Both the position numbers and the translations under genes were made by a program. A DNA stretch of 64,000 nucleotides from JABAAI01 sp965242745 (GTDB lineage: Bacteria > Spirochaetota > Leptospiria > Leptospirales > Leptonemataceae), in contig CBDETG010000013.1 of NCBI GenBank assembly GCA_965242745.1, forward strand, positions 5,752-69,751, given 5' to 3'. Below, in pieces: positions 52,323 to 61,357 of the stretch (within the stretch, counting starts at the first letter, position 1; every line of letters starts with the position of its first letter). A model generated the notes under the pieces. The model was not told the DNA's origin and made no database searches. It saw only the letters and a list, made by a program, of their open reading frames with translations.

Positions 52323-54245
52323 TTACTCTGGGAGCAGACGGTTGTAGATTAGGCCGTTATGATAATGCTGGATGCGGGCTTGCAGCTCTTTGAGCAAGCC
52401 TTGCTTTTCCTGCTTGGACGTGGAGAGCTCTTGTAAAGAAAGTCCTTGCTGGACAAAGCTGCGGGCATTTGCAGAGTCACTGGGCATGTGGAGAATTTTT
52501 TGAGGACTTAGGAGCCAGTAGGAGCTGTCTTCGAAGATTACAACGCGTCTTTTTGCGCAGGCATCCAAGAGAGAGCTGCCAAAAGGGGCTGTGGGAAGAT
52601 CGTCTATACCCAAAAAAGAAAGGATGGTCGGGAAAATATCTAACTGCTGCGCTAAGGTCTCCTTTTTCATAAAAGCAAGGCTATGGCCCGGGTAATAAAA
52701 GAGTATAGGGATTCTATGGCGCAAAAGGGCGTTTCGCGACCAGCGTGAGGCGCCGATAGGGCTGTGGTCGCCAAGAATAACAAAGAGCGTTTGTTTGTAC
52801 CAATGAGATTGCTCAATTTTCTGAAAAAAACGTCTTAGAGCGTGATCCGTATAGCCCATTACTTCATAAAAAGGAGTTTCACCCTGCGGGAATTGCCCCT
52901 TGTACTTAGAGGGCAGCCGAAAGGGATAATGTGAGCTGAGCGAGAAGATAGTAGCGAAGAATTGTTCTTTGCTTGCTTTGTTTAATATATCTGCGGCATA
53001 CAGGAAAAAGGGCTCATCGTAGATACCCCATAGCCCATCATCCGTATCAGGAGGCGCATTAGGAAAGGCCTTGTAGAAGTTTTCATAAGCATAGTAATCA
53101 TTGATGCCAAAGGCGGCAGTCAGCTTGTCAAAATACATGCTGCCTTTGCGCGCTCCATGTAGAAAAAGGGTATGGTAGCCTCTTTCTTTCAAAACATTGC
53201 CTAAGCTTGGATATTGGTTGTGCAGGTAGGGAGTTGTTACAAAGGGCGCTTTGAACCAGTTCGGTATAGAAGCCAAGATGGATGGAAGTGATTGTATAGA
53301 GCGCACTGCGTTGGCATAAGCATTGTTAAAAAGAGCTCCTGAGCTGCTTTGAGCTAAGCGCTCAAAGAAGGGCACATAGCTTTGGCCCTGCTTTATGCGC
53401 TCTAGGAACTGCGCCCCCAGACTCTCCCAAATGATGATCACCACATTGCGCGGTCTCAAGGATTTGGGAAGCCGGACAGGACAGGAGCTGGGGCTGAGCA
53501 GCCATTTGTTTAGCTCCTTGGTGTCAGCGAAATAGTTTTTCTCTTCTGCTGTGCTTTCTGCAAAGCTTTGCAGCAGAGTAAAAGGCGCATTGAGGATAAG
53601 AGCAGACTTTGTATGCTTAGCTAAGCCCTGCGCATGCGCCAGGCTGAGCACTTTAGGCTGGAGGCCGCCTCGTATCCCCAAGACATGCAGGCCAAGTATC
53701 AACAAAACTTGTACAGCAATCATAATGAAGTTCAGGCGCTTTTCTTTTTTGGGAATAAAAATGCCGCAGGTCCATATATAAAAACGATACAGCAGATAAG
53801 CCATCACGCCAAAGACGAGAAAAAGCCAGGCATAGTCGTATAACAAAAAGCTGATCTGCTCTGCTCCTCCTTTTGCAAAGTGTATAACATCCCTGCTCAA
53901 GCGGCGCTGCAGAAAGGGGAAGAACTGGCTGTCTATAAGCGCAAAGAGTATGAAGACGAGGTGAGGAAGAAGAAAGCTGATATGGAGAAGGGCTAGTAAC
54001 AAGCCTCTGCGCAGGAAGGGAAGAAGCCCAAACAAAAGTAAGACAAAAGGAAGATTGATATAGCATATGGCGGAAATATCAAAACGCAGGCCATAGACAA
54101 AGGCCCAAAAGACTTCCTCTGTCTTAGAATCTTGGAAAAAATTGCTGTTGAAATAATAAAAAAAGAGGCGCAGTAAGCTGTACGTAAAAAGCAATGCTCC
54201 AGAAAGACTAAAAAGAAGGCTGCAGCGCGCAAGAAATGGAGGCAT
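52323..54245 (-). CDS. LtaS-like sulfatase-fold membrane transferase
   Basis: A 640-residue membrane protein. Five hydrophobic helices occupy the first 200 residues, and an alkaline-phosphatase/sulfatase-fold domain fills about 255-560. Motifs include RNVVIIIWESLGAQF (metal Glu), NAYANAVRSIQSLPSIL (nucleophile region with Ser), SLSSHYPF and VILGDHSPIG (metal Asp-His). Relatives add phosphoglycerol or phosphoethanolamine to lipids or glycans on the outer face of the membrane. The exact group transferred cannot be told. It converges on gspC. Start is ATG at 54245. Confidence 0.85.
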   Translation of the reverse strand: MPPFLARCSLLFSLSGALLFTYSLLRLFFYYFNSNFFQDSKTEEVFWAFVYGLRFDISAICYINLPFVLLLFGLLPFLRRGLLLALLHISFLLPHLVFILFALIDSQFFPFLQRRLSRDVIHFAKGGAEQISFLLYDYAWLFLVFGVMAYLLYRFYIWTCGIFIPKKEKRLNFIMIAVQVLLILGLHVLGIRGGLQPKVLSLAHAQGLAKHTKSALILNAPFTLLQSFAESTAEEKNYFADTKELNKWLLSPSSCPVRLPKSLRPRNVVIIIWESLGAQFLERIKQGQSYVPFFERLAQSSSGALFNNAYANAVRSIQSLPSILASIPNWFKAPFVTTPYLHNQYPSLGNVLKERGYHTLFLHGARKGSMYFDKLTAAFGINDYYAYENFYKAFPNAPPDTDDGLWGIYDEPFFLYAADILNKASKEQFFATIFSLSSHYPFRLPSKYKGQFPQGETPFYEVMGYTDHALRRFFQKIEQSHWYKQTLFVILGDHSPIGASRWSRNALLRHRIPILFYYPGHSLAFMKKETLAQQLDIFPTILSFLGIDDLPTAPFGSSLLDACAKRRVVIFEDSSYWLLSPQKILHMPSDSANARSFVQQGLSLQELSTSKQEKQGLLKELQARIQHYHNGLIYNRLLPE

Positions 54246-54289
54246 TGTATTAAGTTGAAGGCGCTTTTGCCTAAGCGTGCACGCAGCCT

Positions 54290-57190
54290 TTATTTTAGTA
54301 AGTCTTGCAGAAGGCTGCTTGCAGCTTGGATGGCTTTTTCCAGCCCTGCCGTCTCTTTACCGCCGGCCTGCGCCATATCAGGCCGCCCCCCTCCCCCGCC
54401 GTCAATGTAATGCGCAGTTTCATGTATTAAGTGGCGCATATCGAGGCCCTCGATTTTCTTAAGAGCTTCCTTATCACAGCTGTAAAGCAGAGCGGCGCCC
54501 TTCTCGTAACGCAGACCAAGCAGCACAACAAGGCTGTAGAAGCTCTGCTTGATGCGGTCTGAAAGCAGCCTCAACATTTCTATATCGCCGCTCTCAAGTA
54601 TACAAGACACGAGCTGTACATTCCCCAAAGAACGGCTTTGCGCGCAGGAGCGCTGCAGCGCCTCTTCTAGATTTTGGCCCCTCTCCCCCATTGTCCTCTC
54701 TTTTGTTAATTTGATCTTCTTTCTTTGCATCCGATCCTTATATTTTTTTATAGAGCTGAGCTTGCTTTGCAAAAGGAGCACATCCTGAGGCTGCTTTAGG
54801 AGGGCAAGGTCCCTTTGAGAGAGACTCTTCTGGGCACGCAGGGTCTGGAATCGAGAACGCCACTTTGCGTTTCTTTCTTTCTGGATTAAAACTTCGACTT
54901 CCTGATTATGCTCTTCTACTTGGGCGCTTAACTCTGCAATTTCCTTTTGAAAATACTCGTGCACACCCTTGCCGGCTAAGGCCTCGATGCGCATCTTCCC
55001 TGCTCCCGGGCTGCTCTTTTTGATAATATGAAAGAAAGCAATTTCACTCGTGTTGGCAACATGACAGCCGCCACATAGTTCCATAGAAAAGCAGCCCTGC
55101 TCCCCTATGCTTACAACGCGCACCTGCTCGCCGTATTTTTCGTCAAAGGAGGCAATGGCGCCTGCTTTGAGAGCTTCTTCTTTGCTGATAGTCTGGACGC
55201 ATAGCTGCGCCTTCTGAGCTATGTTATGATTTACTGCGCTGGAGATTTCGTCTAAGGCTATGGTAGATATTTTTTCGTAATGAGAGAAATCAAAGCGCAG
55301 ATAATTAGGCGCTACAAGAGAGCCGGTCTGCTTGATGTGCGCGCCCAAAACTTTGCGCAGGGCAGCATGCAGGAGATGAGTAGCGCTGTGATGCTGGCGC
55401 AGACCTGCCCTGCGCTCTTGGTCTATTGCTGCCTCTACAATATCACCCGATGCTAAGGCGCCTTCTCGCACATAACCAATATGCACAATATGAGAGCCCA
55501 TCTTTTGCGTATCCTCTACAACAAAAGTACAGCTTTCCCCTGCCTCTTCTCCACTTTTTTTCTGAGTCTTAAGAAAGCCTTGATCGCCTAATTGCCCGCC
55601 GCCTTCAGCATAAAAAGGAGTCTTATCCAGTATCACAAAAGCCTTGCCTTTGAAAGCTGAGGCCTGCGTATCTTTTATGACGGCCAGCACAAGAGCCTGC
55701 GCTCGATAGCATTCATAACCTACGAAGTCGCTTGCGGGTAATGGGACAAGAGATGACAAGAGCTGCGTATCATCCCATTGCTTTGCCTGCGTGGACCTTG
55801 CTTTTTGATCCTGCATAGCCGCATCAAAGCCTTCTTGATCTATGCTGAGGCCGGCTTTTGCTGCGAGTTCACAGCTCAGCTCTAAAGGAAAGCCATAAGT
55901 GTCATAGAGAACAAAGGCTGACTCGCCGGAAAAAAGAGAAGCCTCCCTTTGTTTATGATCTGCCAAGAATTCCTCCCACTTACTTAAGCCTGTCTCCAAA
56001 GTTGCAAGAAAACGCTCTTCTTCCTGCAGGATGCAGCTTGTGATATCGCTTTGCGCCTCTTTGAGTTCAGGATAACAATCCCCATAAAGCGCAATGACCT
56101 CAGCTGCCAGCTTATACAAGCATGCTTCAAAAAGCTGCAGTTCACGAGCGTAAAGCAGGGCTCTGCGTAATATGCGCCTGACCACATAATTTCTTCCAGT
56201 ATTCGCTGGGCTGATATGATCGGCTATACTAAAGACAACAGCGCGCAGGTGGTCTGCAATCACGTGATAGGCTGCCGGATTTGCGCTGTACAGAAGGGCT
56301 TGCGTGTCCCTGCCCTGACTTCTGCTCAGCGCTTCCTTTTCTATGGCATGGATGATATGCTGCAGCTCTGGTATTTCATAAATACTTGCGTGATCGTTTA
56401 GCAAAAGCAGGATGCGCTCTAAGCCCGCTCCAGTATCTATACCTTTTTGAGGCAGTGGCCTGCGCTCCCCTTTTTCATTTTGAAAAAACTCATTAAAAAC
56501 AAGATTCCAATACTCCAAAAAACGTCCCCCCTCATTTCCCGGAGCGCAGGCGCTCTTGTCTTTGCAGGAACAGGTCTTGCAAAATTCTGCCCCACGGTCC
56601 CAATATAATTCACTGCATGGGCCGCAGGGCCCCTGTTTCCCGGCTGGTCCCCACCAATTATCTTCTTTGCCCAGCTTGCTGATACGCTCCTGCGGCAGGC
56701 CAATTTCTTTTAGCCATATATTTTCAGACTCAAAATCATCTTTATATACTGTTACATAAATACCTTCGGGGTCCAAACGCAGATGTTCCAAAGAAAATTC
56801 CCAGGCCCATGCGATAGCTTCTTTCTTGAAGTAGTCTCCAAAACTGAAGTTGCCCAGCATCTCAAAGAAGCTGCTGTGGCGCTCTGTCTTGCCTACGCTT
56901 TCCAGGTCTGTTGCGCGCAGACATTTCTGAACGCTTACAATGCGTTTGCAGGGGGCAGGGCTAAGCCCAGAAAAATAATCCTTAAACGGCACCATGCCTG
57001 CGCTGTTAAAAAGCAGGCTTGGATCACCATGCGGCCAGAGGCTGGCTGATGGAAGCTCTTTGTGATCTCTTTTTAAAAAGAAATGCAGCCAAAGGGCACG
57101 CAGGCGCGCAGCATCCCATAAAGCCTCTGAGCTTGCGTCCTCAAGCTGGGACGGCGCATCCTTGGAGTCTTTGTCTTGCATAGAAAACAT
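54290..57190 (-). CDS. alaS: Alanyl-tRNA synthetase
   Basis: Charges tRNA-Ala and edits mischarged Ser/Gly. The 966-residue protein is longer than the usual 870-900. The catalytic domain has LFNSAGMVPFKDYFSG and KCLRATDLESVGKTERHSSFFE. The editing domain has HHSATHLLHAAL and CGGCHVANTSE, giving the zinc ligands. Between them lies a Cys-rich insert (CKTCSCKDKSACAPG). The C-Ala domain includes GGGGGRPDMAQAGG. ATG at 57190 has a good GGAAGGA site; a second ATG three codons on is possible. Confidence 0.97.
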   Translation of the reverse strand: MFSMQDKDSKDAPSQLEDASSEALWDAARLRALWLHFFLKRDHKELPSASLWPHGDPSLLFNSAGMVPFKDYFSGLSPAPCKRIVSVQKCLRATDLESVGKTERHSSFFEMLGNFSFGDYFKKEAIAWAWEFSLEHLRLDPEGIYVTVYKDDFESENIWLKEIGLPQERISKLGKEDNWWGPAGKQGPCGPCSELYWDRGAEFCKTCSCKDKSACAPGNEGGRFLEYWNLVFNEFFQNEKGERRPLPQKGIDTGAGLERILLLLNDHASIYEIPELQHIIHAIEKEALSRSQGRDTQALLYSANPAAYHVIADHLRAVVFSIADHISPANTGRNYVVRRILRRALLYARELQLFEACLYKLAAEVIALYGDCYPELKEAQSDITSCILQEEERFLATLETGLSKWEEFLADHKQREASLFSGESAFVLYDTYGFPLELSCELAAKAGLSIDQEGFDAAMQDQKARSTQAKQWDDTQLLSSLVPLPASDFVGYECYRAQALVLAVIKDTQASAFKGKAFVILDKTPFYAEGGGQLGDQGFLKTQKKSGEEAGESCTFVVEDTQKMGSHIVHIGYVREGALASGDIVEAAIDQERRAGLRQHHSATHLLHAALRKVLGAHIKQTGSLVAPNYLRFDFSHYEKISTIALDEISSAVNHNIAQKAQLCVQTISKEEALKAGAIASFDEKYGEQVRVVSIGEQGCFSMELCGGCHVANTSEIAFFHIIKKSSPGAGKMRIEALAGKGVHEYFQKEIAELSAQVEEHNQEVEVLIQKERNAKWRSRFQTLRAQKSLSQRDLALLKQPQDVLLLQSKLSSIKKYKDRMQRKKIKLTKERTMGERGQNLEEALQRSCAQSRSLGNVQLVSCILESGDIEMLRLLSDRIKQSFYSLVVLLGLRYEKGAALLYSCDKEALKKIEGLDMRHLIHETAHYIDGGGGGRPDMAQAGGKETAGLEKAIQAASSLLQDLLK

Positions 57191-57426
57191 ATCTTAATTC
57201 CTTCCAGCTCTCATGTCTGCCTTCGTGGCGGTGAGACGCAAGCCATCCTTGCTGCCAGAGCATAGGGGCTTGCAGGCAATTTTTGGCAGCAAAGCTCCCC
57301 ATCCCTTGCTTAAGATGGAGAGGCTTTGGAGCGCTTGCAAAAAGCAGCAAGAAAGCTAAAGGCCAAGCAAGGAAATGTAAGCCGTAGCAGATATTAGCGC
57401 AAGCCTATTATATGCCAAGCCTTATT

Positions 57427-57460
57427 TTTCCCCGCCTGCACGGGGAAATATCCTTTTTTA
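57427..57460 (+). terminator. Terminator-like hairpin, weak call
   Basis: TTTCCCCG, 6-nt loop CCTGCA, CGGGGAAA, then TATCCTTTTTTA on the plus strand. No plus-strand gene lies upstream, so its meaning is unclear; on the minus strand the hairpin has no T-run after it. Confidence 0.3.
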
Positions 57461-57579
57461 GAAGCGGTGGCAAAACCCCATCCATGCGGCTTGTACCCTT
57501 TTGGTCAAAAGCGTGGGCTTTTGCCTATTCGGGCGCAATGGAGACAAAGGCCTGCCTTTATGGCGATGGCCGAAGCGCT

Positions 57580-57604
57580 GAGCCTAGTTTTGAGACCGGC
57601 TCTT
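57580..57604 (-). repeat. 3'-end hairpin element, copy g
   Basis: GAGCC (57580-57584) pairs with GGCTC (57598-57602) around the standard 13-nt loop. It lies 22 nt after the stop of the minus-strand gene at 57627 and in the same relative orientation as the other copies. Confidence 0.78.
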
Positions 57605-57626
57605 ATATTAGATTTGCCCGCTAAAG

Positions 57627-58025
57627 CTACAGAGGGGGGGCCAGTACTACAAATAGAATGAGATAAAGGCCATAGCAGATTTCGAGAAGCGCCGCTGTCC
57701 TTAGGCCGGGTAATTGCCCGCTTAGTCTGCTATGGATTGTATAAAAAGCCAAAAATAAAAGAGCTGCGGCATGGAGAAGCAGGCTGGCGAGCAAGGAAGG
57801 GTCTTCACGAGAATATAGCAGCAAAAGCAAAGCTGGTGAAATACCGCAGAAACTCAAGAAAGCCCCCTTGGAAAGCCAGCCTAGAACAAAGGCCCTGCTC
57901 TGATACTTGCCTTCCAGATTCATGAAAGCAAGCGCCTTCCTGCTACGGAACTGATGAACAAGGCCTAAAATCGCAATAAGAAAGCCCAGGAGTACAGCCG
58001 TTGTTCTAAAAGCTTCCCATACCAT
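57627..58025 (-). CDS. Four-helix membrane protein, unknown
   Basis: A 132-residue membrane protein with about four hydrophobic helices (about 8-26, 50-70, 80-98 and 108-130) and short loops. ATG at 58025 has AAAGG just upstream; an in-frame TTG four codons earlier is less likely. It lies 51 nt after the GAF/SpoIIE gene on the same strand. No family was recognised. Confidence 0.6.
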   Translation of the reverse strand: MVWEAFRTTAVLLGFLIAILGLVHQFRSRKALAFMNLEGKYQSRAFVLGWLSKGAFLSFCGISPALLLLLYSREDPSLLASLLLHAAALLFLAFYTIHSRLSGQLPGLRTAALLEICYGLYLILFVVLAPPL

Positions 58026-58076
58026 TTGCCTTTGCAAGAAGCTGCGCGCCTTAGCATATTCCTAAAAACTGCCGCA

Positions 58077-59378
58077 TTATTGTATTGTTTTACGGCGCAG
58101 CATAAGAATTGTAGCGTCATCTCTAAGATTAGGTTCCTCTTGAAAAAGCAGCAGATCTTTATCTATGAGATTGTGTATATTTCTCAAACTCTCCTTTCTA
58201 TGCTCTTGGATTACACGATACAAAAGCTCTTCCCCCCAAAACTCTCCCCTGCTATTTTGAGCTTCACTATAGCCATCTGAAAAAGCTACGATCAAATCCC
58301 CAGGGAGAAAGGAGATTTTTTTTACTTGAGGGGGATGATCAGACTTAAAACCGATCATAGGTCCTGTGCGCACAAAGGCTTCCGCCGAAGCATAAGAAGG
58401 ATCACAAGCAGCACGCAAAAGAAAAGGAGAGGGATGCCCTGCAAGAACATACTCCAGCTCTTCCCTATCCTGGTAAATCCTTGCAATAAAGGCTGTCAGA
58501 AATCTGCCTTGGACTAAGGTAGAACAAAAAAAATTATTGAGCTCCAAAGCAGTCTGCGCCAAGGGCTTGCATGGATTTGCCAAGAGCTGATAGCTGGTGT
58601 GCAGCTGCGATACAAGCAGAGCTGCTGGAAGTCCCTTGCCTGCGATATCGGCCAGAATAATATCCATACAGTTCTTATCATATTGAAAATAGTTGTAATA
58701 ATCCCCCCCTACCTCCTTAGCTGGGAGAGAGCAACCATAGTACTCCAGGCCTTGCAGGCGGGGCTGCTCTTGAGGAAAGAAACTTGTTTGCAGCTCCGCG
58801 CACAGCTGCATCTCTGCGTCAATACTTTGCTGCTTTAGCTGCAGTTCATGAGCCCGGGCGTTTTCTATAGCTAAGGCTGCCTGATGCGCAAAACCTTCCA
58901 ATAACTCTACATCACTTTGGGAAAAAACTTTTTTATGACGAGGGTTCATGACCTGCGCTGTCCCAATTACCTGCTCATGTACAAGCAAAGGAGCGCAAAT
59001 GTAAGCGCCTGTGGTATGCCTCATTTCTTGATCAATTTTTTCGTAAAAGCGGGAATCAGCGTGTATATCCTCCAGACGCATGGATTGCCCGCTCTGCGCT
59101 ACCGTGCCCACTATGCCTTTGCCAAAGGGAACATACAATGTTTTGAGTTTCTCAAAATCAGGGTCTGTAGACTCAACAAAGCGCAGTCTCATGTATTCCT
59201 TATCAAGCAGGGCTATAGAGCCCGTCTCAGCGTCCATAAGCTTTGTTGCTGTCTTCAGAGTATTCACAAGCACTGTCTTAAGATCGAGAGAAGCATTCAC
59301 AGAAGCAAAGGATTCCACCAAACTCTGCAGGCGATGTACTTTCTCGTGTAAATCCACGTCGTTTTGTCTTGTTTTCAT
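58077..59378 (-). CDS. GAF domain plus SpoIIE/RsbU-type protein phosphatase
   Basis: A Ser/Thr phosphatase of partner-switching type, 433 residues. A GAF sensor domain at about residues 20-165 (FGKGIVGTVAQSGQS, GAYICAPLLVHEQVIGTAQVMN) is followed by a coiled linker and a PP2C-like SpoIIE domain at about 205-430. That domain has the metal motifs VGGDYYNYF and ILADIAGKGLPAAL, then FSDGYSEAQN and NLRDDATILML. The full acidic set suggests activity. Such proteins dephosphorylate anti-sigma factor antagonists, but no partner is adjacent. ATG at 59378 has AGG upstream and is favoured over 59432. Confidence 0.92.
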   Translation of the reverse strand: MKTRQNDVDLHEKVHRLQSLVESFASVNASLDLKTVLVNTLKTATKLMDAETGSIALLDKEYMRLRFVESTDPDFEKLKTLYVPFGKGIVGTVAQSGQSMRLEDIHADSRFYEKIDQEMRHTTGAYICAPLLVHEQVIGTAQVMNPRHKKVFSQSDVELLEGFAHQAALAIENARAHELQLKQQSIDAEMQLCAELQTSFFPQEQPRLQGLEYYGCSLPAKEVGGDYYNYFQYDKNCMDIILADIAGKGLPAALLVSQLHTSYQLLANPCKPLAQTALELNNFFCSTLVQGRFLTAFIARIYQDREELEYVLAGHPSPFLLRAACDPSYASAEAFVRTGPMIGFKSDHPPQVKKISFLPGDLIVAFSDGYSEAQNSRGEFWGEELLYRVIQEHRKESLRNIHNLIDKDLLLFQEEPNLRDDATILMLRRKTIQ

Positions 59379-59803
59379 TATACCTGTCTTAGCGTAGTAT
59401 GTTGCTTTCTTTAGATATACATATATTTTCAAGCAATTTTCTTGCGTCCTTTTGTCATGGAATTTCGCTCTCTACAAGAACAGACGCAAAATTGCTGAGG
59501 GCGCCTTTATGGCGCCCGAAGTGCAGAGCATATCGAATGCTCTGCCTGAGGCAAGCTTCACGCTTGCCGAAGTGCAGAGTGCATCGAGACTTCTGCCAGA
59601 TTGCATCGAGCACACTGCCTGAGGGCGCCTTTATGGTGATAGCCGAAGTGCTGAGCTAGCCTTTATGACTCCGCCAAAGCAGCTCATAACAGAGTTTTCC
59701 TGCTCTTGCCTTTCAGGGGCTAATCTTTTATCATTGCCAGCATATGAATTTCCCTTGTCTTGAGAATAAAGCTAATTTTCCATAGTGATATATTTTTATC
59801 TTT
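59379..59803. other. Divergent intergenic region upstream of purF
   Basis: 425 nt between the phosphatase and purF. Most is a hairpin-rich repeat (59499-59640). The final 100 nt before purF are AT-rich without a recognisable promoter; no purine operator or riboswitch could be recognised. Confidence 0.5.
59499..59640. repeat. Chain of short hairpins with repeated GAAGTGCAGAG
   Basis: Three perfect hairpins follow one another: GGGCGCC/GGCGCCC (59499-59517, loop TTTAT), GCAGAGCAT/ATGCTCTGC (59523-59545, loop ATCGA) and GGCAAGC/GCTTGCC (59550-59568, loop TTCAC). The unit CCGAAGTGCAGAG then recurs at 59567, and GAGGGCGCCTTTATGG at 59497 recurs at 59621. Related sequence lies at 57554-57574. Confidence 0.8.
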
Positions 59804-61303
59804 GTGCAGAGCAAAAAAGTAAATTCTTCAAGTAAATTCTTCCTGGCAATAGAAGAAAAGGCTTCTGCGAGACCTAAGGAAGCTTGTGGAGTATACGGCA
59901 TCTACGGAGCTGAGCAGGCCGCACATTACGTTTATTTAGGTTTGTATTCTTTGCAGCACCGGGGGCAGGAGTCTGCAGGCATTATTAGTACAGACGCTAA
60001 GCGCCTTTACCGCTATGCGAATATGGGACAAGTGGCGCGCGTTTTCACCAAAAAAAAACTGTCTGCCCTTTATGGCAATGCGGCCATAGGGCATAATCGT
60101 TATTCGACAACAGGCGCTTCTTTTTTACGCAATGCGCAGCCTATACGAGTAGAGTCGCGTTTAGGGGCTTTCGGCTTGGCGCATAATGGAAACTTGATCA
60201 ATGCGCACTCCTTACGCTCTAAGTTAGAAAGCCAAGGCTCTATTTTCCAAACGAGTGTGGACTCAGAGGTGATAGCGCACCTCATGTCTTGCAGCAGCAA
60301 ACAATACTTCTTGGAAGCCTTATGCGCAGCGGCCAATCAAATCAAGGGCGCTTATAGCCTTGTTCTTTTGTCCAAGGACGGCCTTTATGCAATACGCGAT
60401 CCCAATGGCTTCAGACCTCTTGTATTAGGACAACGCGGGGAAGACGGCGCATATGTGGTAGCTTCAGAGACCTGCGCCTTTGATATAACCCAAACAACAT
60501 ATCTAAGAGACATAGAACCTGGGGAATTGATCTGCGTAAATGACAAGGGCCTGAAGTCCTATTATCCTTTCTCTATAGAACAAAAAAAGACTTTGTGTAT
60601 TTTTGAAAATATCTATTTCTCACGCCCTGATTCCTATATATTTGGACAATCTGTTTATGCTGTGCGCAAAAACCTGGGGCGTTTTCTAGCTCGAGAACAT
60701 CCTGCAAAAGGAGACGTAGTAATCCCTGTCCCGGATTCTTCCAATGTGGCCGCGCTTGGTTATGCAGAAGAAAGCAAGATACCTTATGCTATAGGTCTCA
60801 TTCGCTCCCATTACGTAGGCCGCACTTTCATAGAGCCGAAGCAAAGAATTCGTGATTTTGGAGCCCGTATTAAATATAACGCTGTGCGCGTTGTTATGCA
60901 GAATAAAAGAGTTGTTTTGGTAGATGACTCTATCATGCGGGGTACAACAGCGCGCAAACTCATCACGATATGCAGAGAAGCGGGCGCAAAGGAGGTGCAC
61001 CTGCGTATCAGCGCCCCGCCGACTCGTTATCCATGTTTTTACGGCGTAGATATTCCTACTCATTCAGAACTCATAGCCGCAAACACTTCTATAGAAGAAA
61101 TCAAGGAATTCCTAAGCGTAGACTCTCTGCAATATATGAGCTTAGACGCTATGCTAAAGGCTATGCAGAGCTTTGGTAATAGATCCTGGTGCGATGCGTG
61201 TTTTTCAGGATCTTACCCTCTGCAGGGATCTCAAAATGAAATGGAGCCAGAGCAAAAAGAGCTTTTTTCTGCGAATTGGGTTGAAGACATAGATGAGGCA
61301 TAA
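59804..61303 (+). CDS. purF: Amidophosphoribosyltransferase
   Basis: Committed step of purine synthesis: PRPP and glutamine to phosphoribosylamine. The 499-residue protein starts at a GTG (59804). After a short propeptide comes the nucleophile Cys28 in EACGVYGIYG, so N-terminal processing is needed. The glutaminase domain has GHNRYSTTG, and the PRPP site is VVLVDDSIMRGTTARKL. The Cys residues in WCDACFSGSYPL and LCIFENIYFSRPDS are those of the [4Fe-4S] Bacillus-type enzyme. A coiled-coil gene follows 54 nt later. Confidence 0.96.
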   Translation: MQSKKVNSSSKFFLAIEEKASARPKEACGVYGIYGAEQAAHYVYLGLYSLQHRGQESAGIISTDAKRLYRYANMGQVARVFTKKKLSALYGNAAIGHNRYSTTGASFLRNAQPIRVESRLGAFGLAHNGNLINAHSLRSKLESQGSIFQTSVDSEVIAHLMSCSSKQYFLEALCAAANQIKGAYSLVLLSKDGLYAIRDPNGFRPLVLGQRGEDGAYVVASETCAFDITQTTYLRDIEPGELICVNDKGLKSYYPFSIEQKKTLCIFENIYFSRPDSYIFGQSVYAVRKNLGRFLAREHPAKGDVVIPVPDSSNVAALGYAEESKIPYAIGLIRSHYVGRTFIEPKQRIRDFGARIKYNAVRVVMQNKRVVLVDDSIMRGTTARKLITICREAGAKEVHLRISAPPTRYPCFYGVDIPTHSELIAANTSIEEIKEFLSVDSLQYMSLDAMLKAMQSFGNRSWCDACFSGSYPLQGSQNEMEPEQKELFSANWVEDIDEA

Positions 61304-61357
61304 AGGCATCCTGATGGAAAAAGCCAGGGCCAAGTTTCATAGTCCTCGATCAATGCT

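Larger units (their letters stand above)
57191..57626. other. Intergenic region upstream of alaS
   Basis: 436 nt. It has an 8-bp hairpin at 57427-57448, a short CCTTTATGGCGATGGCCGAAG piece (about 57554-57574) also seen at 59500-59660, and a hairpin element at 57580-57604. No coding frame is supported. Confidence 0.6.
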
